A DNA stretch of 64,000 nucleotides from contig JASBNA010000065.1 in NCBI GenBank assembly GCA_038087015.1, positions 62,001-126,000 on the forward strand, in the 5' to 3' direction. This DNA comes from Cerrena zonata (lineage: Eukaryota; Basidiomycota; Agaricomycetes; Polyporales; Cerrenaceae). Positions within the stretch are counted from its first letter, which is position 1, and every line of letters begins with the position of its first letter. A program made the position numbers and the translations under genes. The notes beneath the pieces were generated by a model. It was not told the DNA's origin. It saw nothing but the letters and a program-made list of their open reading frames with translations, and ran no database searches. Shown here piece by piece: positions 22,470-35,075 of this stretch.

Positions 22470-22884
22470 TCACTTCAATACCAGCGGCTCCCTTACAGGC
22501 ATCGTCAGCATCATCTTCGCTGACCTTCCTCTCAAATAATTCAGGTTTACAAACACCAGCTACGAGCAATGGTCCTCTCACGCCAAACCATAGCCTGCAA
22601 CATGTGACTCCCGAAACTCCCGAAGCCGTCTGCCCATCAAGACCGTCATTCAAACGCACACAATCCCAAGCAGGCCCCTCAAGTTCCCAGTCAAGATAAA
22701 CACTCTGTGACTACTTGACGGGGTGCTGTGCAAGACAAGCAGTCTGCAGGAATGAAACAATCACATGCGACCTTTGTGACAGATTCAGTTTATATTCCAA
22801 AAAAAAATCAAGTAATGTACAAAAAATTATGTTCAGCAATGAGATCCTGTTTGTTGTACGCCCTTTACAATATCAGCAAAAAAG

Positions 22885-23837
22885 TCATTTTCCATCTGCG
22901 CCATTCTTCTCCTCCCTGATGGTGGGAGGTCTACCTCCCTGACGATCCTGGCGTCGGCGATGTTCCTCATACGACATATTGTAGTCGTATGCAAGCCCCA
23001 GTTGACTGGGTGTAGGGAACAGGTGGGGTGGAAATTGAATGATCGGGTGTGCGTCAGGATATGTAGGAGTACCAGGTTGTGTAGATGGCGGCTCTGTGGT
23101 ACTGCGCATGAGTAAACGATAAGATGGTGGTACCATGTTAGGTTCTAGCCGTAGTGTGGAGGGAGGTACATGGGGCATTCCACCCTGAGCACGTTCAGCG
23201 CTTGATGAGACTGGAGCAGGCAAGGGTGAAGGAGGTGGAGGCGTAGGAAACAGCGCACTTGAACCTGGAGTATGTAAAATATCTTCTCGCCTCATTTGTG
23301 TAAGCGCAGATACTGATGGGTCTGGAGGGGAACCAAATAGTGATTGGGATGTCTCTACAGACTCCTCTCGTTTGATAGACCTAGTTGCTGGTATGAGATC
23401 AGCCCATATACTCAATTCAGATGGCGTTGATGGAGAGAATGGTAGTCCTGGAGTTTCCCTAGATGTGTAGGGTGTACCATCTCTGCTAGGAAGAAACAAT
23501 GGACCTGTCCTCTGCGGTTGTAAATCTCCTGCGGCCTCAGCCCACTCCTCCTGCCAGTTCCTTTCCAGGAACCTCCTTAATACACTCCTCCCCTCCATCA
23601 CATCATCTGGATCATAGCGATAATGAGGGTGATTCGTCTCCACTAAATTCTATACTCGTCTTGTGTTAACTTGTATATTTTCTCGCTAATGTCAGGATTT
23701 ACCCACCAGCAATTCGCGAACTTGTGCAAACCAAACAACAAACCGGTCAGGGTAGTCAGTCAATGTTTGTACATATTCCGTCATAAGGACGTAGAATGAT
23801 TTTTGCTGGATTTGGGAGGTTGCTGAGCGCTGAGACA
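22885..23837 (-). CDS. Hypothetical proline/serine-rich protein
   Basis: Two exons: 23837-23703 (starts ATG, MSQRSATSQIQQKSFYVLMT) and 23642-22885, joined across a 60-bp intron (GTAAAT...TTTAG). The first exon is helical and aromatic (DYPDRFVVWFAQVRELL). The second begins HPHYRYDPDDVMEGRSVLRR and then becomes a long Pro/Ser/Thr-rich disordered region, ending in a charged DRQGGRPP segment. It is about 296 aa and undamaged. No family recognised. It lies next to the Helitron N-terminal end, and whether it belongs to it cannot be decided from the sequence. Confidence 0.5.
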
Positions 23838-24213
23838 TTGGGGATGGTTAGATGGATAAGACTGGTAGCTGTTGTGTTGGTTAACGAGTTGACATGAGGC
23901 TGTGGTCTTTGGGCTCCGCAGCTATGACCTGAACCTAAATGTCAACAGAAATAGGCATCCTGTCTCACGTGACGTCATTCGCACCGGATGTATATTATTA
24001 ACACAGAACATAATAAATATTTCTCATTCCAGCGATATAACAATATCTCAAAGGTCACATCACAATTTTACATCTCACAATCACAATGACCATTGAATGA
24101 AACACATTGTATAAGATACTACGTTCGCATTGGCAATGGAAGAAACTACATTGTACACAATACCACACTCATATTGGTGATTGGAGGAAACATGTTCTAC
24201 AAGCTGTCTACGA
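23838..24213. other. AT-rich spacer, nothing recognised
   Basis: Several short repeats of ATCACAAT and ATTGG type but no gene. Confidence 0.35.
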
Positions 24214-24860
24214 TTAGATAGAAGGAGGGGAGTGAATCAAGAAAGCAGCAACTATATTGAAAGAGTAACAGTCTTCAGTGTAAATGGAAGTGGTATAAAT
24301 TACCCCAACAAGATCACCAGACTGGCTTGAGTGTAGAGGGAATGTGTGTAAAGTTTGGTCCATGATACTCAGCCATCCTACGCTCGTACTCGGCCATTGT
24401 TGGTAAGAAAACTTCTTGTCTGTGCTGGACAACATCTGCTCGCTCGTGACCATCCACGTAGATTCCTTTCCGGAGGACTGTTACATGCTTGCCAAGACGA
24501 CTAAGTCAACGATGAGCTGTGCGAGGGCTAATTGGCTTGCTGGGGGCAATACCAAGGGAGGGAGGGATTTTCCCATTGACGTAAAGCTGTAGCTTCAGTG
24601 GAATTAACTCACCTGCGGCTTGTGTGTGCAACCAATCCCAGCAGACATTCGAAACGGCCTCATTCTCTAGAATAGTGTGGCCTTCTTACGTCCATGTGTT
24701 TCATTAGGAAGCCGCTTGATAACCTGATAGAAGTGTACCGTTGCTCGAATACAACGGGCCATGTGAGCTCCTTTACCTTCGTTCCGCTTATTAGCAATTT
24801 CCTTACTCGCCAGTATCGCACCATAGCTCTGTATACAAAGAGTGGCAAAGTTGAGAAGGG
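24214..24860 (-). pseudogene. Fungal DDE transposase, N-terminal fragment
   Basis: Read right to left: NEGKGAHMARCIRATVHFYQ, RLPNETHGRKK, then NEAVSNVCWDWLHTQAAG, LYVNGKIPPSLGIAPSKP, ISPRTAHR-stop-LSRLGKHV, GIYVDGHERADVVQHRQEVF and LPTMAEYERRM. This matches the remembered N-terminal layout of a large agaricomycete DDE-endonuclease transposon family (DGHERPDVV motif). A TGA replaces the Trp codon normally found in the RTAHRWL motif (about 24505), there are frame breaks, and the catalytic half is absent. Confidence 0.6.
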
Positions 24861-26869
24861 TGAGGAGCTTGTTTATCTCTGTCAGCGTGAGTTTTGTTCG
24901 ATTTCCTCTTCAGTTCATTTTTAACTATTGTGTGCATCTCGATCTAATCGTGGATGGTTTCGGATGGATAACCTATGTTCTGCAATTTCTTCTTCCCAAG
25001 CATCTCCCTCATCACCACCACGCATACCGGGCGGTATGTCATCTGAATGTCTCGGAATACCACCCGCTTCCTCATCTTCCACTCCCTTGACTGTGACGCC
25101 TCTCGGTGAACTGAGGGTGGGCTCAGCAGGGCATTGTGAAACGGTGAGTTCTCGTTAATGAAACATAGACTGCATGCTTGTGGAGCGTGGGTGTACACTC
25201 GAGCAACTGTGCGGTAAACTGTGCTCCTCATTGAAATCAGACCATTCCGATCGGCTAAAAGTTGACATATTGGCACCGTCGGCGCTGTCGGAATCAAGTA
25301 TAATGAGTGGTATCGCATGAGGGTTGAATGAAGTTTCAAGGGACAGCTACCCTACTATGGAAGTCCTCTTCAAAGGTAGATCAGTACGATAGAGGCGTCG
25401 AAGTTCAGGAGTTTTATTCAGGTGAGGACCGGAAGGGGAGGATGGAGAATTCTCCAGGAAAGAGGCACCCTAAAGAAAGGCAGATGGGATACCTGAAGAT
25501 AAAGAAGCCGACCTTAAGTCACAAGGAGTGCTTGTAACAAGTGACTTCCACTGACCCCTGATAGCTGACATGCTGCATCACGTTTGCTTTTGAATAAGGC
25601 CCGGGCGACTGCATCAGGAGTAAGAACAGTCCTAATGACAGTTACTGAAATACCGGGGTCATAAAAGGGACCAGGAGGAGCATTAGTCAGCTTATATTGC
25701 TGGAGGATTTGATCGAGCACACCCTAAGCTCCTTCAGGGCTTATATAGAGGGCCTCAAGCTCACTTTGGAGTTAAGCAGAGCTCACCTCGACACGCATTC
25801 GCGACAGTGTCGTTCTTGAATACGTGTTGCTTCATCGGATGCTGCCTTGGGAGGAATTTAGGGGTTTTCCTCAGGTGTAGTAGTACGAAATAGTAGGTTT
25901 GGTTGGTCAACTCCAGCACCATATTTGGTCATCATGATGAGAAATAGACGGAGATAGGAGATGTATGTAGCGAGTATCGTGTCAATTAAAAAAATGTATG
26001 GATAGAGTATAATAGTGACCTAGAATATAAGTAGATATTGCTCCTGGTGTTGATGACAGGACGTTTGTATCGGTGATACTTCACGTCGAATAGGATTTCG
26101 CGTACCTGGTATGAGTGAGGGAGTGTTGCTCATAGAGAGCGACCGAGACCAGGTATTTATGATAGAGAAGATAGGAGCATAGCTCGCGTGGACGCGGAGC
26201 TCCGGTTACAATGGTAGCTGAGAGAGCTACGATCCTCCTCTTATCAAGCCTTTTCTTGACATCGCTAGCACTTTATAGAAGGCGTAGTTAGTCACAAACA
26301 GTAGGAGCGGGCGTGGGCGCTACTCACACGAAAGTTGCTCATCCTACCCTTGGAATCCGGGCCCACTTTGATAATATGGAAATATTGTTGGTAAGCTAAT
26401 ACTAGGTTACCTTGCTTGTTGAAAAGAGTGGGGAGGACAAGGGAACTAGCAATGGCTGAAATAGCGAGGAACAGGGCCAGTAGCAAAGACAAAAAAGTAG
26501 TTTCCAGAAAGAGGAGTGATGGAGTAGGAAGAGGACGCCAAAATAAGGGATGATAAATAGGAGAGAGAGGTTACCGCTCCACTACTGAAGCTGACTGAGG
26601 ATTAAAAACATGCTTGATCATGTCACTTTGGGGGCTTAACGAGATCCTGCATAGTACCATAAACACTACAAGCGAGGGAAACTCCGAGCGGACGTCCATG
26701 GTTAGCAAACTACCTCCAAGGCCTGATCCGAACTTTGATCAATCCAGTCTTAACTTAAGTAATCGACAGAAATAATATTGATCTGCAAATATACTCAGAG
26801 TCTATGTTCACTTAGTGACTCCAGCAGTCTACAGTAATATTTCAACCGAGACTTTTATCTAAAAGCCGT
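24861..26869. other. About 2 kb without a supported gene
   Basis: A minus-strand frame at 25720-25514 (LDQILQQYKLTNAPPGPFYD, VARALFKSKRDAACQL) reads like a genuine protein piece. It is preceded at about 25880-25790 by DEATRIQERHCRECV in another frame, so a decayed unknown gene probably occupies 25.5-25.95 kb. The rest shows no domain or repeat match. Confidence 0.3.
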
Positions 26870-27010
26870 TGCATTTTCAGTGACTCGCCACTCGCATCTG
26901 TGCAGTGAGACCAGAATGATTGCGCGAAATTTCTGTCGGATTCAACTTTGTATTTCTAGTGCATGATAGTAGCTCGCGTTTGGCATCTTGACGTTTTGCT
27001 ACCCTTAATA
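26870..27010 (-). mobile_element. hAT deletion derivative (relic)
   Basis: Two short segments match the hAT transposase at 10.7-12.1 kb. One at about 26920-26873 reads CTDASGES-KM (compare 10827-10785). One at about 27005-26950 reads AKRQDAKRELLS (compare STKRQDAERELES near 12000). In the longer copy they lie about 1.2 kb apart; here they are about 40 bp apart in the same order and strand. This suggests an internally deleted, non-autonomous derivative. Confidence 0.5.
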
Positions 27011-27832
27011 TTCCTCGATCCCAAATCAGACACTGTCAGGCCCTATGTCATGACCAAGAAAGACAGAAGTCTGGATTTGACCTGCCCATTGTACATAATC
27101 GATAGATATGATATATCCTGCATTCGTTATAGTGCACTATCGGCTAATTATTACCTTTTGATGTGTATAGTCCCGATAATCGCGGTATTTAGTGCATCAT
27201 TCATTCCAGAGCTTATGGCCAACCGCAGACAAGTGTCCAGCGACCTCTGACGATGTATAGGTTATGGTCCGTTATTTAACTTAGTAGAGTAAGAAGCAGG
27301 ATTTCCCTTAGGCGCTCAAGTATGGGAGATAGAATAACACGAGGCCTCAGTATCCCATACTTAGTAAGACCTGAATGCATACTGACAGTGTTGGAGATTT
27401 TGGCTGTCTGAGTGCTGATTTTATGACTAGTTGTGTGTTATTTCACGGCATATAATACAGTCTACCCGGAGTACGGCGATGCCAAGTTTTCAAGCTCACC
27501 ACTATGTCGTACATTATGCACAGTATATCCTTCGTTACTGTAGCTTCTTATCATAATGAGAAGACTCTTATTTGCGATCATATGTGTACCTTCCTTAGGG
27601 TTAGTCCCTACGTTTCATGTTGCTTATGATTCTCTCAGAGGCGCTGTACACAACTACACACTTAGAATGTCGTAATTCTGACAAATAGATAAAGGGTGTT
27701 AGCAAAGTATATAGTTTCTATGTCTGGAGGTCGGAATGAGGGAGACAGGCCTGATAGGTAGACGCAGGTCTCCGGGTAACTGTATACAATGAAACATAAG
27801 GGCGATGTAATACTACTGTGGATCTCTACACA
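27011..27832. other. Intergenic stretch, nothing recognised
   Basis: No conserved frame or repeat partner seen. Confidence 0.35.
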
Positions 27833-28073
27833 TACTCGTGACTACAAAAAGTGATGAGACTTTACCAGGCGCCGCATAGGACTGCACTATGTTCACAGAT
27901 ACAATAAATAGTGTAGCAAGGAAATGCGTAATATAAAGACATAAAGATATTGCAATACTGTATTTATACTCTAGTCAGTGGTCCTGTATCCCACTTGGTT
28001 TGTTGTCGAGTGTCAACTTTGAAGAGGGGAAGCGTTTATTATATTGCCTCATTACTCTCCGTAGCCACGAGTA
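27833..28073. mobile_element. TA-type MITE, family B, copy 2
   Basis: Starts TACTCGTGACTACAAAAAGT and ends with the complementary form ...CCACGAGTA. The interior shows diverged similarity to 4400-4676 in opposite orientation, including CAGGCGCCGCAT. Flanking TA is consistent with copy 1. Confidence 0.75.
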
Positions 28074-28550
28074 GATAGGAGTCCGTTTGCAGGCTATTGA
28101 AGATAATAAACTCGAGTCAACACATTGTGCCCAAGCCGAGCATTTAGACGCTGTGGACGAACAGCTAGACGCCATAGAAATGGTCGTGTTCCATTACTTA
28201 TGTAGAATTGTCCTAGAGTTCCTCTCATCGTCAACTATGGCAGCTACGTTTGATTATGGAAATGAGATACACCGCTGTTATATGGCTGCTGATGTGGTAG
28301 CTGTGTATATAGGAGTGCTGTATACACCAGTGGTGCGTGAATGAGCAGCAGACTGTAGCCAACGTATACATGAACTCACTATTTTACCATATATAAATGA
28401 CTAATTAAATAACATATAGGGATGCATTATGCGCACTGAGTCTCAGCACGAGACCCGAACCATGTTTTACTCTATAATACTACTCATACATTGCGAATGA
28501 TACCGCTGTACCATCTGTACTGCCTATACTGCATGGTGGGGGATCGGGTA
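28074..28550. other. Spacer with a recurring AAGCCGAGCATTTAGACGC word
   Basis: The word at about 28132-28150 recurs at about 44246-44264 and, diverged, at 36391-36411. Each time it can be read as (Q/K/E)AEH(L/V)DA. This is a relic of an unidentified repeated gene or element. Confidence 0.4.
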
Positions 28551-31500
28551 CTAGTGAATATACGATGTATGTTCTACGTACAGATAGTAGTAGAGGGATA
28601 GTAGATTGCTGGGGGCTGCTAGATCAGTATTTGGCTCTGTATTAATCCATCCAATCAGTTCGTCTTCACTTGGAAGCGTTTTCTCGAAACGCGTCTCGAA
28701 ATCACGGATGATTGTCGGAGTATGACGCAGCATAAGATAGACAACAGGGGTAACCATATCTATAAATTGGCACCTTCCATCTTGATGAAACTCTTCGTCT
28801 TGAAAGAGATGGCACTTGAAGCAAATATGATGGTGTACGCGCGAGTTATACTTTATCTTCCTCTTCCAACGCTGGTAATCCGTGTACGAGTATTTTTGCT
28901 CGCTCCATATGGAGCAATCCTTGATATCATCATGCTTGGCATGAATGTTGACAAGGCCCGCCTTAGTCTTCCATGTCTTCTTGTCCTGGTGAAAACAGAG
29001 CTCGCACAAGAGTAGTCCATCCCGAAGCACGCTCAAAAGACTTGATTTGAAGAAATCATATTCCAGCATGTCATCCAGGCTTCTCTTCTTGGCTCTTTGG
29101 GATGAAGCATTGAACGACGAAATGCCCTGTGGTAGAAAATCGATGGTGTCGGCTGTTTCCAGTAACTGTGTGGATTCCAGATCCCACATATCATCAGGAA
29201 GTAGCTTACTGCCTATACTCAAGATTATATGAGCTTATACAGTCTTCGGAAAATGTTGTGACTTACTAGCACGATTGGCACATTTGTTGCATTTGAGGTT
29301 TTTTGTGTCGCTGGTGCAATAAATAGGAGAACCGTCTAAGAAGCCGGTGATCAGTGCTCTCAGACAGTAACCCTTGAGACCATAATGCAGAAAATTGTAA
29401 GCTGCCAATTTTCCGGAATGGTCAATGGAGTCATAGAGGTCGGGCTTGGAGGGCATGCTGTTCGGGATAATATGGATATCGCAGGGACGCCCGTTTCTAC
29501 CACCTCTATCAAACTCTTGGACAGTATCGACCATCTCCCGTGGTACTCCTACGAATATAACCAACGGAATGGATTGCCAATCATTGCCTGCTCCAAATGC
29601 GGATGTGCAGACCATGACTTTGTTTACTCCATTGATCCATTCGGAGTATATTTGAGCCCTTTGGAGATCGTCGGAGATCTCGCGATCGCCAGTGTAGAAT
29701 CCACACTTCAGAAGACCTGCCATCGCTCGTCCGAGGTCTAGGGTTGGTACAAAAACAAGTGCCCTGTCGGCTTGGTGGAAACGCCTTGATTCTGTAGACC
29801 AGAGCGTTTTAGCTCTCTCAATAGCCTCCTTCGTTGTACCTATCCTTTCCAGATGATATATGTGGTTAGGATGGTTGGAGGATGTCCGCAGTACGAGAGG
29901 GCGATCGAGCTCGCAGGCGTGAATAAGATCTGGTATAGACGAGGGGGGTATGGTTCCAGAAAGAAGGATTACTTGCGCAGAAACTGCTTTTCGAATGCTA
30001 TAGGCGCGAGAAAGACTGGGCCTATAATTACTGGCAGTGAGTATAAGGTGGGACTCATCGATGACTATCCTCATGATGGGAAAAGGACATCTTGCAACTG
30101 CGGCATTCCAATTGGGTGACCCTGTTCTATCCAGTGAAACCAGGACTAAGTTATGATCTCCTGTAATAACCGTGGACTCGTCACCGAATACTTCGAACCC
30201 AACCTTCATGTCCTTCAGTCTTCTAGAAAAGTCCCATATCAAGGACTTGAGTGGAAGCATGCATATCGTGATCGCATTTTTCTCCAAAAGCGTAGGAATG
30301 ATGAATATCATAGACTTTCCACTTCCCGTTCCGAGGACTGCAACCATATCCCGCTGTAGCTGTAGCGCAGTAACCACGGCCGTCGCCTGCTCCGGACATT
30401 TCCATGTGGCATCCGACGAGAGAAGGGTTTTGAGCTGTAATAGTGCACGGGACTCCATCTCTCTTGCATCTACCGGGAGACTTGCAGGATCTAGCTCACG
30501 AGATGATGGGCGGGAAGTGGGAGATTGTGAGAATCTGGGAAGCTGCTGCTCATCTTGAGAAGAAGGATAACGATATGACATTGGTGGGGATATAGATGGT
30601 ACTTGGTCCTGGGGAAATGACGAGGTCGCTTCTTCTTCTCCGAGATGGTTTAAAGAAGAGGGTAAAGAAAAAGGCGGTAATAGTGGAGGTTCGGCTTGAA
30701 GGCTAGTCTGAGTATCTGGGTCAGGGTGACCGCTGGGCTGTGACTGTGTGGTAGCTAGCACGACTCCTGCTCGAGGTGCCCTAGCAACTTGGCTCTGAGA
30801 GACTTGACCTTGACTTTCACTATGTTCTGGGAACATCTTCTGTAGCAACTGTTGAACTTCTTCGGAGACTACTTGTCTTATATCCGAAAGCAACGAGCTA
30901 GAGCCCTTTCGCCAATTGAAAACACCTTCAGCAAGAAGGCTATCGAACTCGGCATAACCGACTTTGCTATGATGCTTCAGTATTCCGCCTAGACGTAATA
31001 AAATACCGTAAGCTATAGTAAAAGAGTTGAATATTGAGCAACCAAAGTTACCTGGTACAACTCCCATATGCAAGTGCCAGTCACAACTAGCCTTCACAGC
31101 ATCGGCTGCTATATCCTCTGATAAGCCAATACCAGCCGCAGGACTGACGCCGTATAGCCGGTCCTCAGTGGACTTGTTATGAGAACATAGTAGGGCTCCC
31201 ATTGAATCAGGAGATATCTTTCCACTAATGAAATCCATCACAGCTGCAATGAACTTTCGCCTGAAGGCGATACCGATATGCCTCCAGGAGCTAACGTTAA
31301 GATTGAAGTGCAAGAATGGCAGGAAGTGTCTGGACATTCTCTTGCTGATGTCATCGGTCGTGAACTCCCTGCCATTCTTAACAAACAGCCTAGAATAATA
31401 TAACTGCGCTATCTCGAGGTCTTTGGGCCAAACAACCATCGCAGCTAGTTGAGCCATGCTCCTCGCAAATACACAATCATGTATAACTATAGAGCTGGTA

Positions 31501-34062
31501 AAAGCGTCTAAAGCATGCGGAAGGAGTCTGTCTGCTCCAGTCAGAGCACCTGATTTGTGATATCGTGTGATGAGTACCACGAATTGGTCTAATAAAGACA
31601 GATTTCGCTCCGGCCTTGACCTGGTATTGCATAATAACATGGCGAGAAGCTCGGCAACTCTAGGGGGGGATCCCGATAGCACAAGGACCCTGATAATAAC
31701 AAGATAGTGAAGCTCGGAATAGTCTTTTAGCCACTGTCTGAATGCGATCTTGTTCCACGCACCACGACCTTCGCCATTTTGGACGACGAATCGTGACTTG
31801 AGATCCTTGTCCTTGAGTAAAGCTGAGAGTAATGCGTCTACTTCTGGTAGCATACAGTTCCGTCGATCCTTCAAGAATGAATAGCCGACTGAAGTATCGG
31901 ACAGATCATCGACAAGCTGCTCCATCTGAAAATTGGATGCGGTGAATAGGACTGTTACATTGATCTTATTGAGAGGGTTGTACCTTGGGAAACGAGAGCT
32001 TGAGGCGTAGAGTAATCTTCTCTTTCCATATGAAAGTTATCTCGTCTTCCAAGCTGCGAATACCTTGGATGATTTGATCTACGTGAAGTCGGTTCCCATC
32101 AAAAATCATTGATTTGTGGGTGGCAAAGTCCGTCCAGAAGACTCTGATTTTTCCGGGTGTGTTCTTGGCAATGGCTGTGGCTCTGTGCTGTAAAGACCTA
32201 ACAAGGTTGAAAGGCGTATGCTGGATTTTCTCCGTGACCCATGTTTTAAGTTGGTCAAACGCCTCGTGATCTTGTATCTTCTTGCTTTGGACCTGAGATT
32301 TGAGCTCAAAGAGCAAAGCCAGGCGCATGAAGAAGGTGAACGCAGCAAACGTATGTGTGACATCCACAGGTTCTTTGAATCCACCGTCATTCTTGATGGT
32401 GCTGAGCATGAGGAAATTGTGAGTTGGGCAACCAATCTTCGCTTCCGATGCTGGAAGCGGAGACCATTCCGAGTGCCAGCAATCCTTGAGGACATCGTGC
32501 AAAGCGATGAGTAGCTTATGCATCGGCTTCTCGTTATCCATATCTGAAGCAGCCTTTGCATAACACCACGTGGTTTTGAGTAACTCTGAGAACACCTGAA
32601 CGTTTGTGGTCAGGCTCTCGCGGATATGCACAGAGTACGTGTTTTGCTCTCTCATAAGCATCGCTACAAACCTGACCAGAAAGGCACCATAGTCGTCTAT
32701 AGTTTTTCTGTTCTCAGGTCGGTGAAACGGTGTGTTCGTAATCCCTCTAATACATGGTCAGGCTTGAAAACCTGAAGTATGATTGTACTTACTCTTTGGC
32801 GGGATCTGCTGTGTGTAGCCTCTGCAGAGTGAGCTCGTCGGTCTCCTCGATAAGCGCAAGACAATATTCAAGATAAACATGAATAACGGATGTCAAGCCT
32901 GTGAACTCCGAGGCCTTAGGCATTTTGACAAGTTGCTGTAAGTCCTTTGGGTTATATTGCTTGACATATGATGGCCATTTAGTCGTCTTCAGCCATGGAC
33001 TAATGAGTCTGGCATTAGATGACTCTGCTTCAAAGGACTTGTGAACGACTTCAACTTGATTGCGGAGGTCGGAAACGAGTGGAAAGGTAGAAGGTGTCGG
33101 TGTAGTGACAGGAGAATGAACCCGAAAAAAAGACTTTTTGACACCTTTATTAAATTGCTGAACATACCCTCGGGTATGGACCGAGGACGAACAGCCGTGC
33201 TTGTTCATATGCTTTCGGAGCGATTCCGGAGAGGTGTACGACTGTGGACACTGAGGACAATACAAGGCCTCAAATGCATATAAACCAGCATAAGGCTTCA
33301 CAATCTCAGATGGGTGTGCGGGAAAAGTGTCCAGAGATAAAGAGAGATTCGCGTCTTCTAATTCCTTTTTGAGGGTGTCATAAGATAACTTTGTCCTGTG
33401 CTGTTTACGCATGTGGCTGTGTGTTTGCTTTGGGATGACGACAACGTGGCATTGCAGGCAGCATAGCGTATTAAGTCTTATATTGACGGCTAGACTGTTT
33501 TCCTCGAGAAAAGGTGTGGTAACAAGTTCCTGCATAGCATAAATTCAGTGTATATGGAACATAGTCCTGAAGGTCGACTCACCGTATCAGAGAATATGAT
33601 TGTCCCACTTTTGCGCGGTGACGTAACCTCTGATTCACCCTCTGATTGAGATTCCTCAGATGAAGAATCCAAGTCCTGATCGCACAATTAAACAGAAATA
33701 TTTGTATCATTGAGACCAGTACTTACATCAGGTATCCTCTCGTCTGTATTTATCTCGGGATGTCGATTAGAGTCTTGAGGTAATGGCTAGTTGGATGCGG
33801 AGAATTAGCTTGGGCATAGATCAGAGTTATTTAACTGTACCCAAGGTTTCAAACACGTCAGAACATGTCGTTTTAACGTGTCAATAGACGTAAAACCAAG
33901 TTTACACCCTTGACCTTGGCACATAAATGTTCCCTGAAGTGTCCTCTTCAGTCCATACTCTACACCGCCCACGGTGACTACGCCTGTAGGTGTACAACGA
34001 CGTCGATGCCATTTAACTTCCTTTGCAACACTTCTGTCGTATTCACAGGTACATTGAGGCAT
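28551..34062 (-). CDS. OrsD zinc finger / tyrosine-recombinase-like / RecQ-like helicase fusion
   Basis: Seven exons, all GT-AG: 34062-33841, 33786-33727, 33675-33583, 33529-32793, 32746-31984, 31925-29267 and 29212-28551. They give one frame of 1,731 codons. The two apparent stops near 33800 fall inside a 54-bp intron. The N-terminus has C2H2-like fingers (CQGQGCKLGF...H). OrsD/DUF3505-type fingers follow (LCCLQCHVVV...H...H, then YCPQCPQSYTSPESLRKH). Residues about 700-890 read as a tyrosine-recombinase catalytic domain: Arg714 (SGSPPRVAELL), Lys749 (RYHKSG), Arg840-His841 (SSWRHIGIAF), His874 and Tyr883 (SHNKSTEDRLYG, with the canonical nine-residue step). After a Pro/Ser/Gln-rich linker, the helicase has Walker A GTGSGKS (about 1157), IVIDESHL and FDRGGRNGR. 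The C-terminus has more Cys/His pairs. The likely role is recombination or telomere/repeat-associated DNA metabolism. The fusion reading is inference from motifs. Confidence 0.8.
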
Positions 34063-35075
34063 AATGTGGAAGTCCTCGGATAGATCTAATGAGGGTCTAT
34101 GGAAGGCTGGGGTAGACGTCTACACAAATGGTAGCCTCTGCTAGAAGTATTAGTAGGATGTGAAGACGGATGCACATTTTCAGCCGTCTCGATGACGTTA
34201 GTCCGATATGGGATCCCGGCTGGGAAAACTAGTTGATGCGAAAAAGTAGGCTCCCACAGATGACATATAACTTGACACTTGAACGCAGATGGAGCGATGA
34301 GGCCCATAGGATTGTGCCACTGTTTGACAGCCTCCAATCACATATTTTGACAGAAACATAATATCTGTTGCCTTGGTATCTTAACCGCGCCCGGGTTATA
34401 CAGACCAATAATAGGTAACAGTACGGTAGACCCAGAGCATCTCCAATGACATTACTAGGGATCCTAATCATACCGTACATACGGCATGTGAATTCCCATT
34501 AGACTGAAAACGCGACGTACCGCTTACTGCTCGGCATATTCAGTATACAAACAGGGATCATGCCAGTTTACGGCTGACCAATGGTTAGATTGCAATATTT
34601 ACGGTCACCTCCGTTGCTAAATAGGCTCGGAAGGTCACAAATGGCACTGCAGAGTATTCTGCAAAGATAGCTGAGTTTAGTAATTGTACATGTGTTGCTC
34701 TCAACAGGTGCAAGGAAGATTTCTCACTCGCGCGCTACTTGTGACTAAGAAAAAGGTAATCACCTGTGTGATACATTGTCGTTTCAACAAGAGTGAGGGA
34801 CCATCTGCAGAGTCTCATCCGTGAAGGATCATCTGCTTCCAATACGCCAGGTTTAATGACGGAAGGAAAAGGAACCATTTAGTTCAGAGAATGTATCTTC
34901 GTGGACTTCTTTTACGTGCAGCGGATTACTGCCGTATATACGTATACGGATGGACTACGAGTCATATGGTGTAGTGTTTGTAGATTTCTTATTCCGCATA
35001 CTTTCTTCGGGGCTTCCGCGCTTTTGAGTATCTCTGACACTGTCTACGTATGCATGGTGGTTACACAGACTTGAG
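34063..35075. other. Upstream region of the helicase gene, nothing recognised
   Basis: No conserved frame. It would carry the promoter of the minus-strand gene starting at 34062. Confidence 0.4.

Noticed and set aside
22418..22699. Plus-strand Ser/Pro-rich protein of 93 aa
   Set aside because: Largely antisense to the Helitron N-terminal region with no domain; most likely a shadow frame.
30172..30558. Plus-strand frames over the helicase Walker A region
   Set aside because: Shadows of the well-supported minus-strand helicase exon.
33787..33840. Nonsense mutations (TAA, TAG) near the 5' end of the helicase gene
   Set aside because: Both stops lie in a 54-bp GT...AG segment with an internal CTAAT word, so they are most simply intronic and the frame is preserved.
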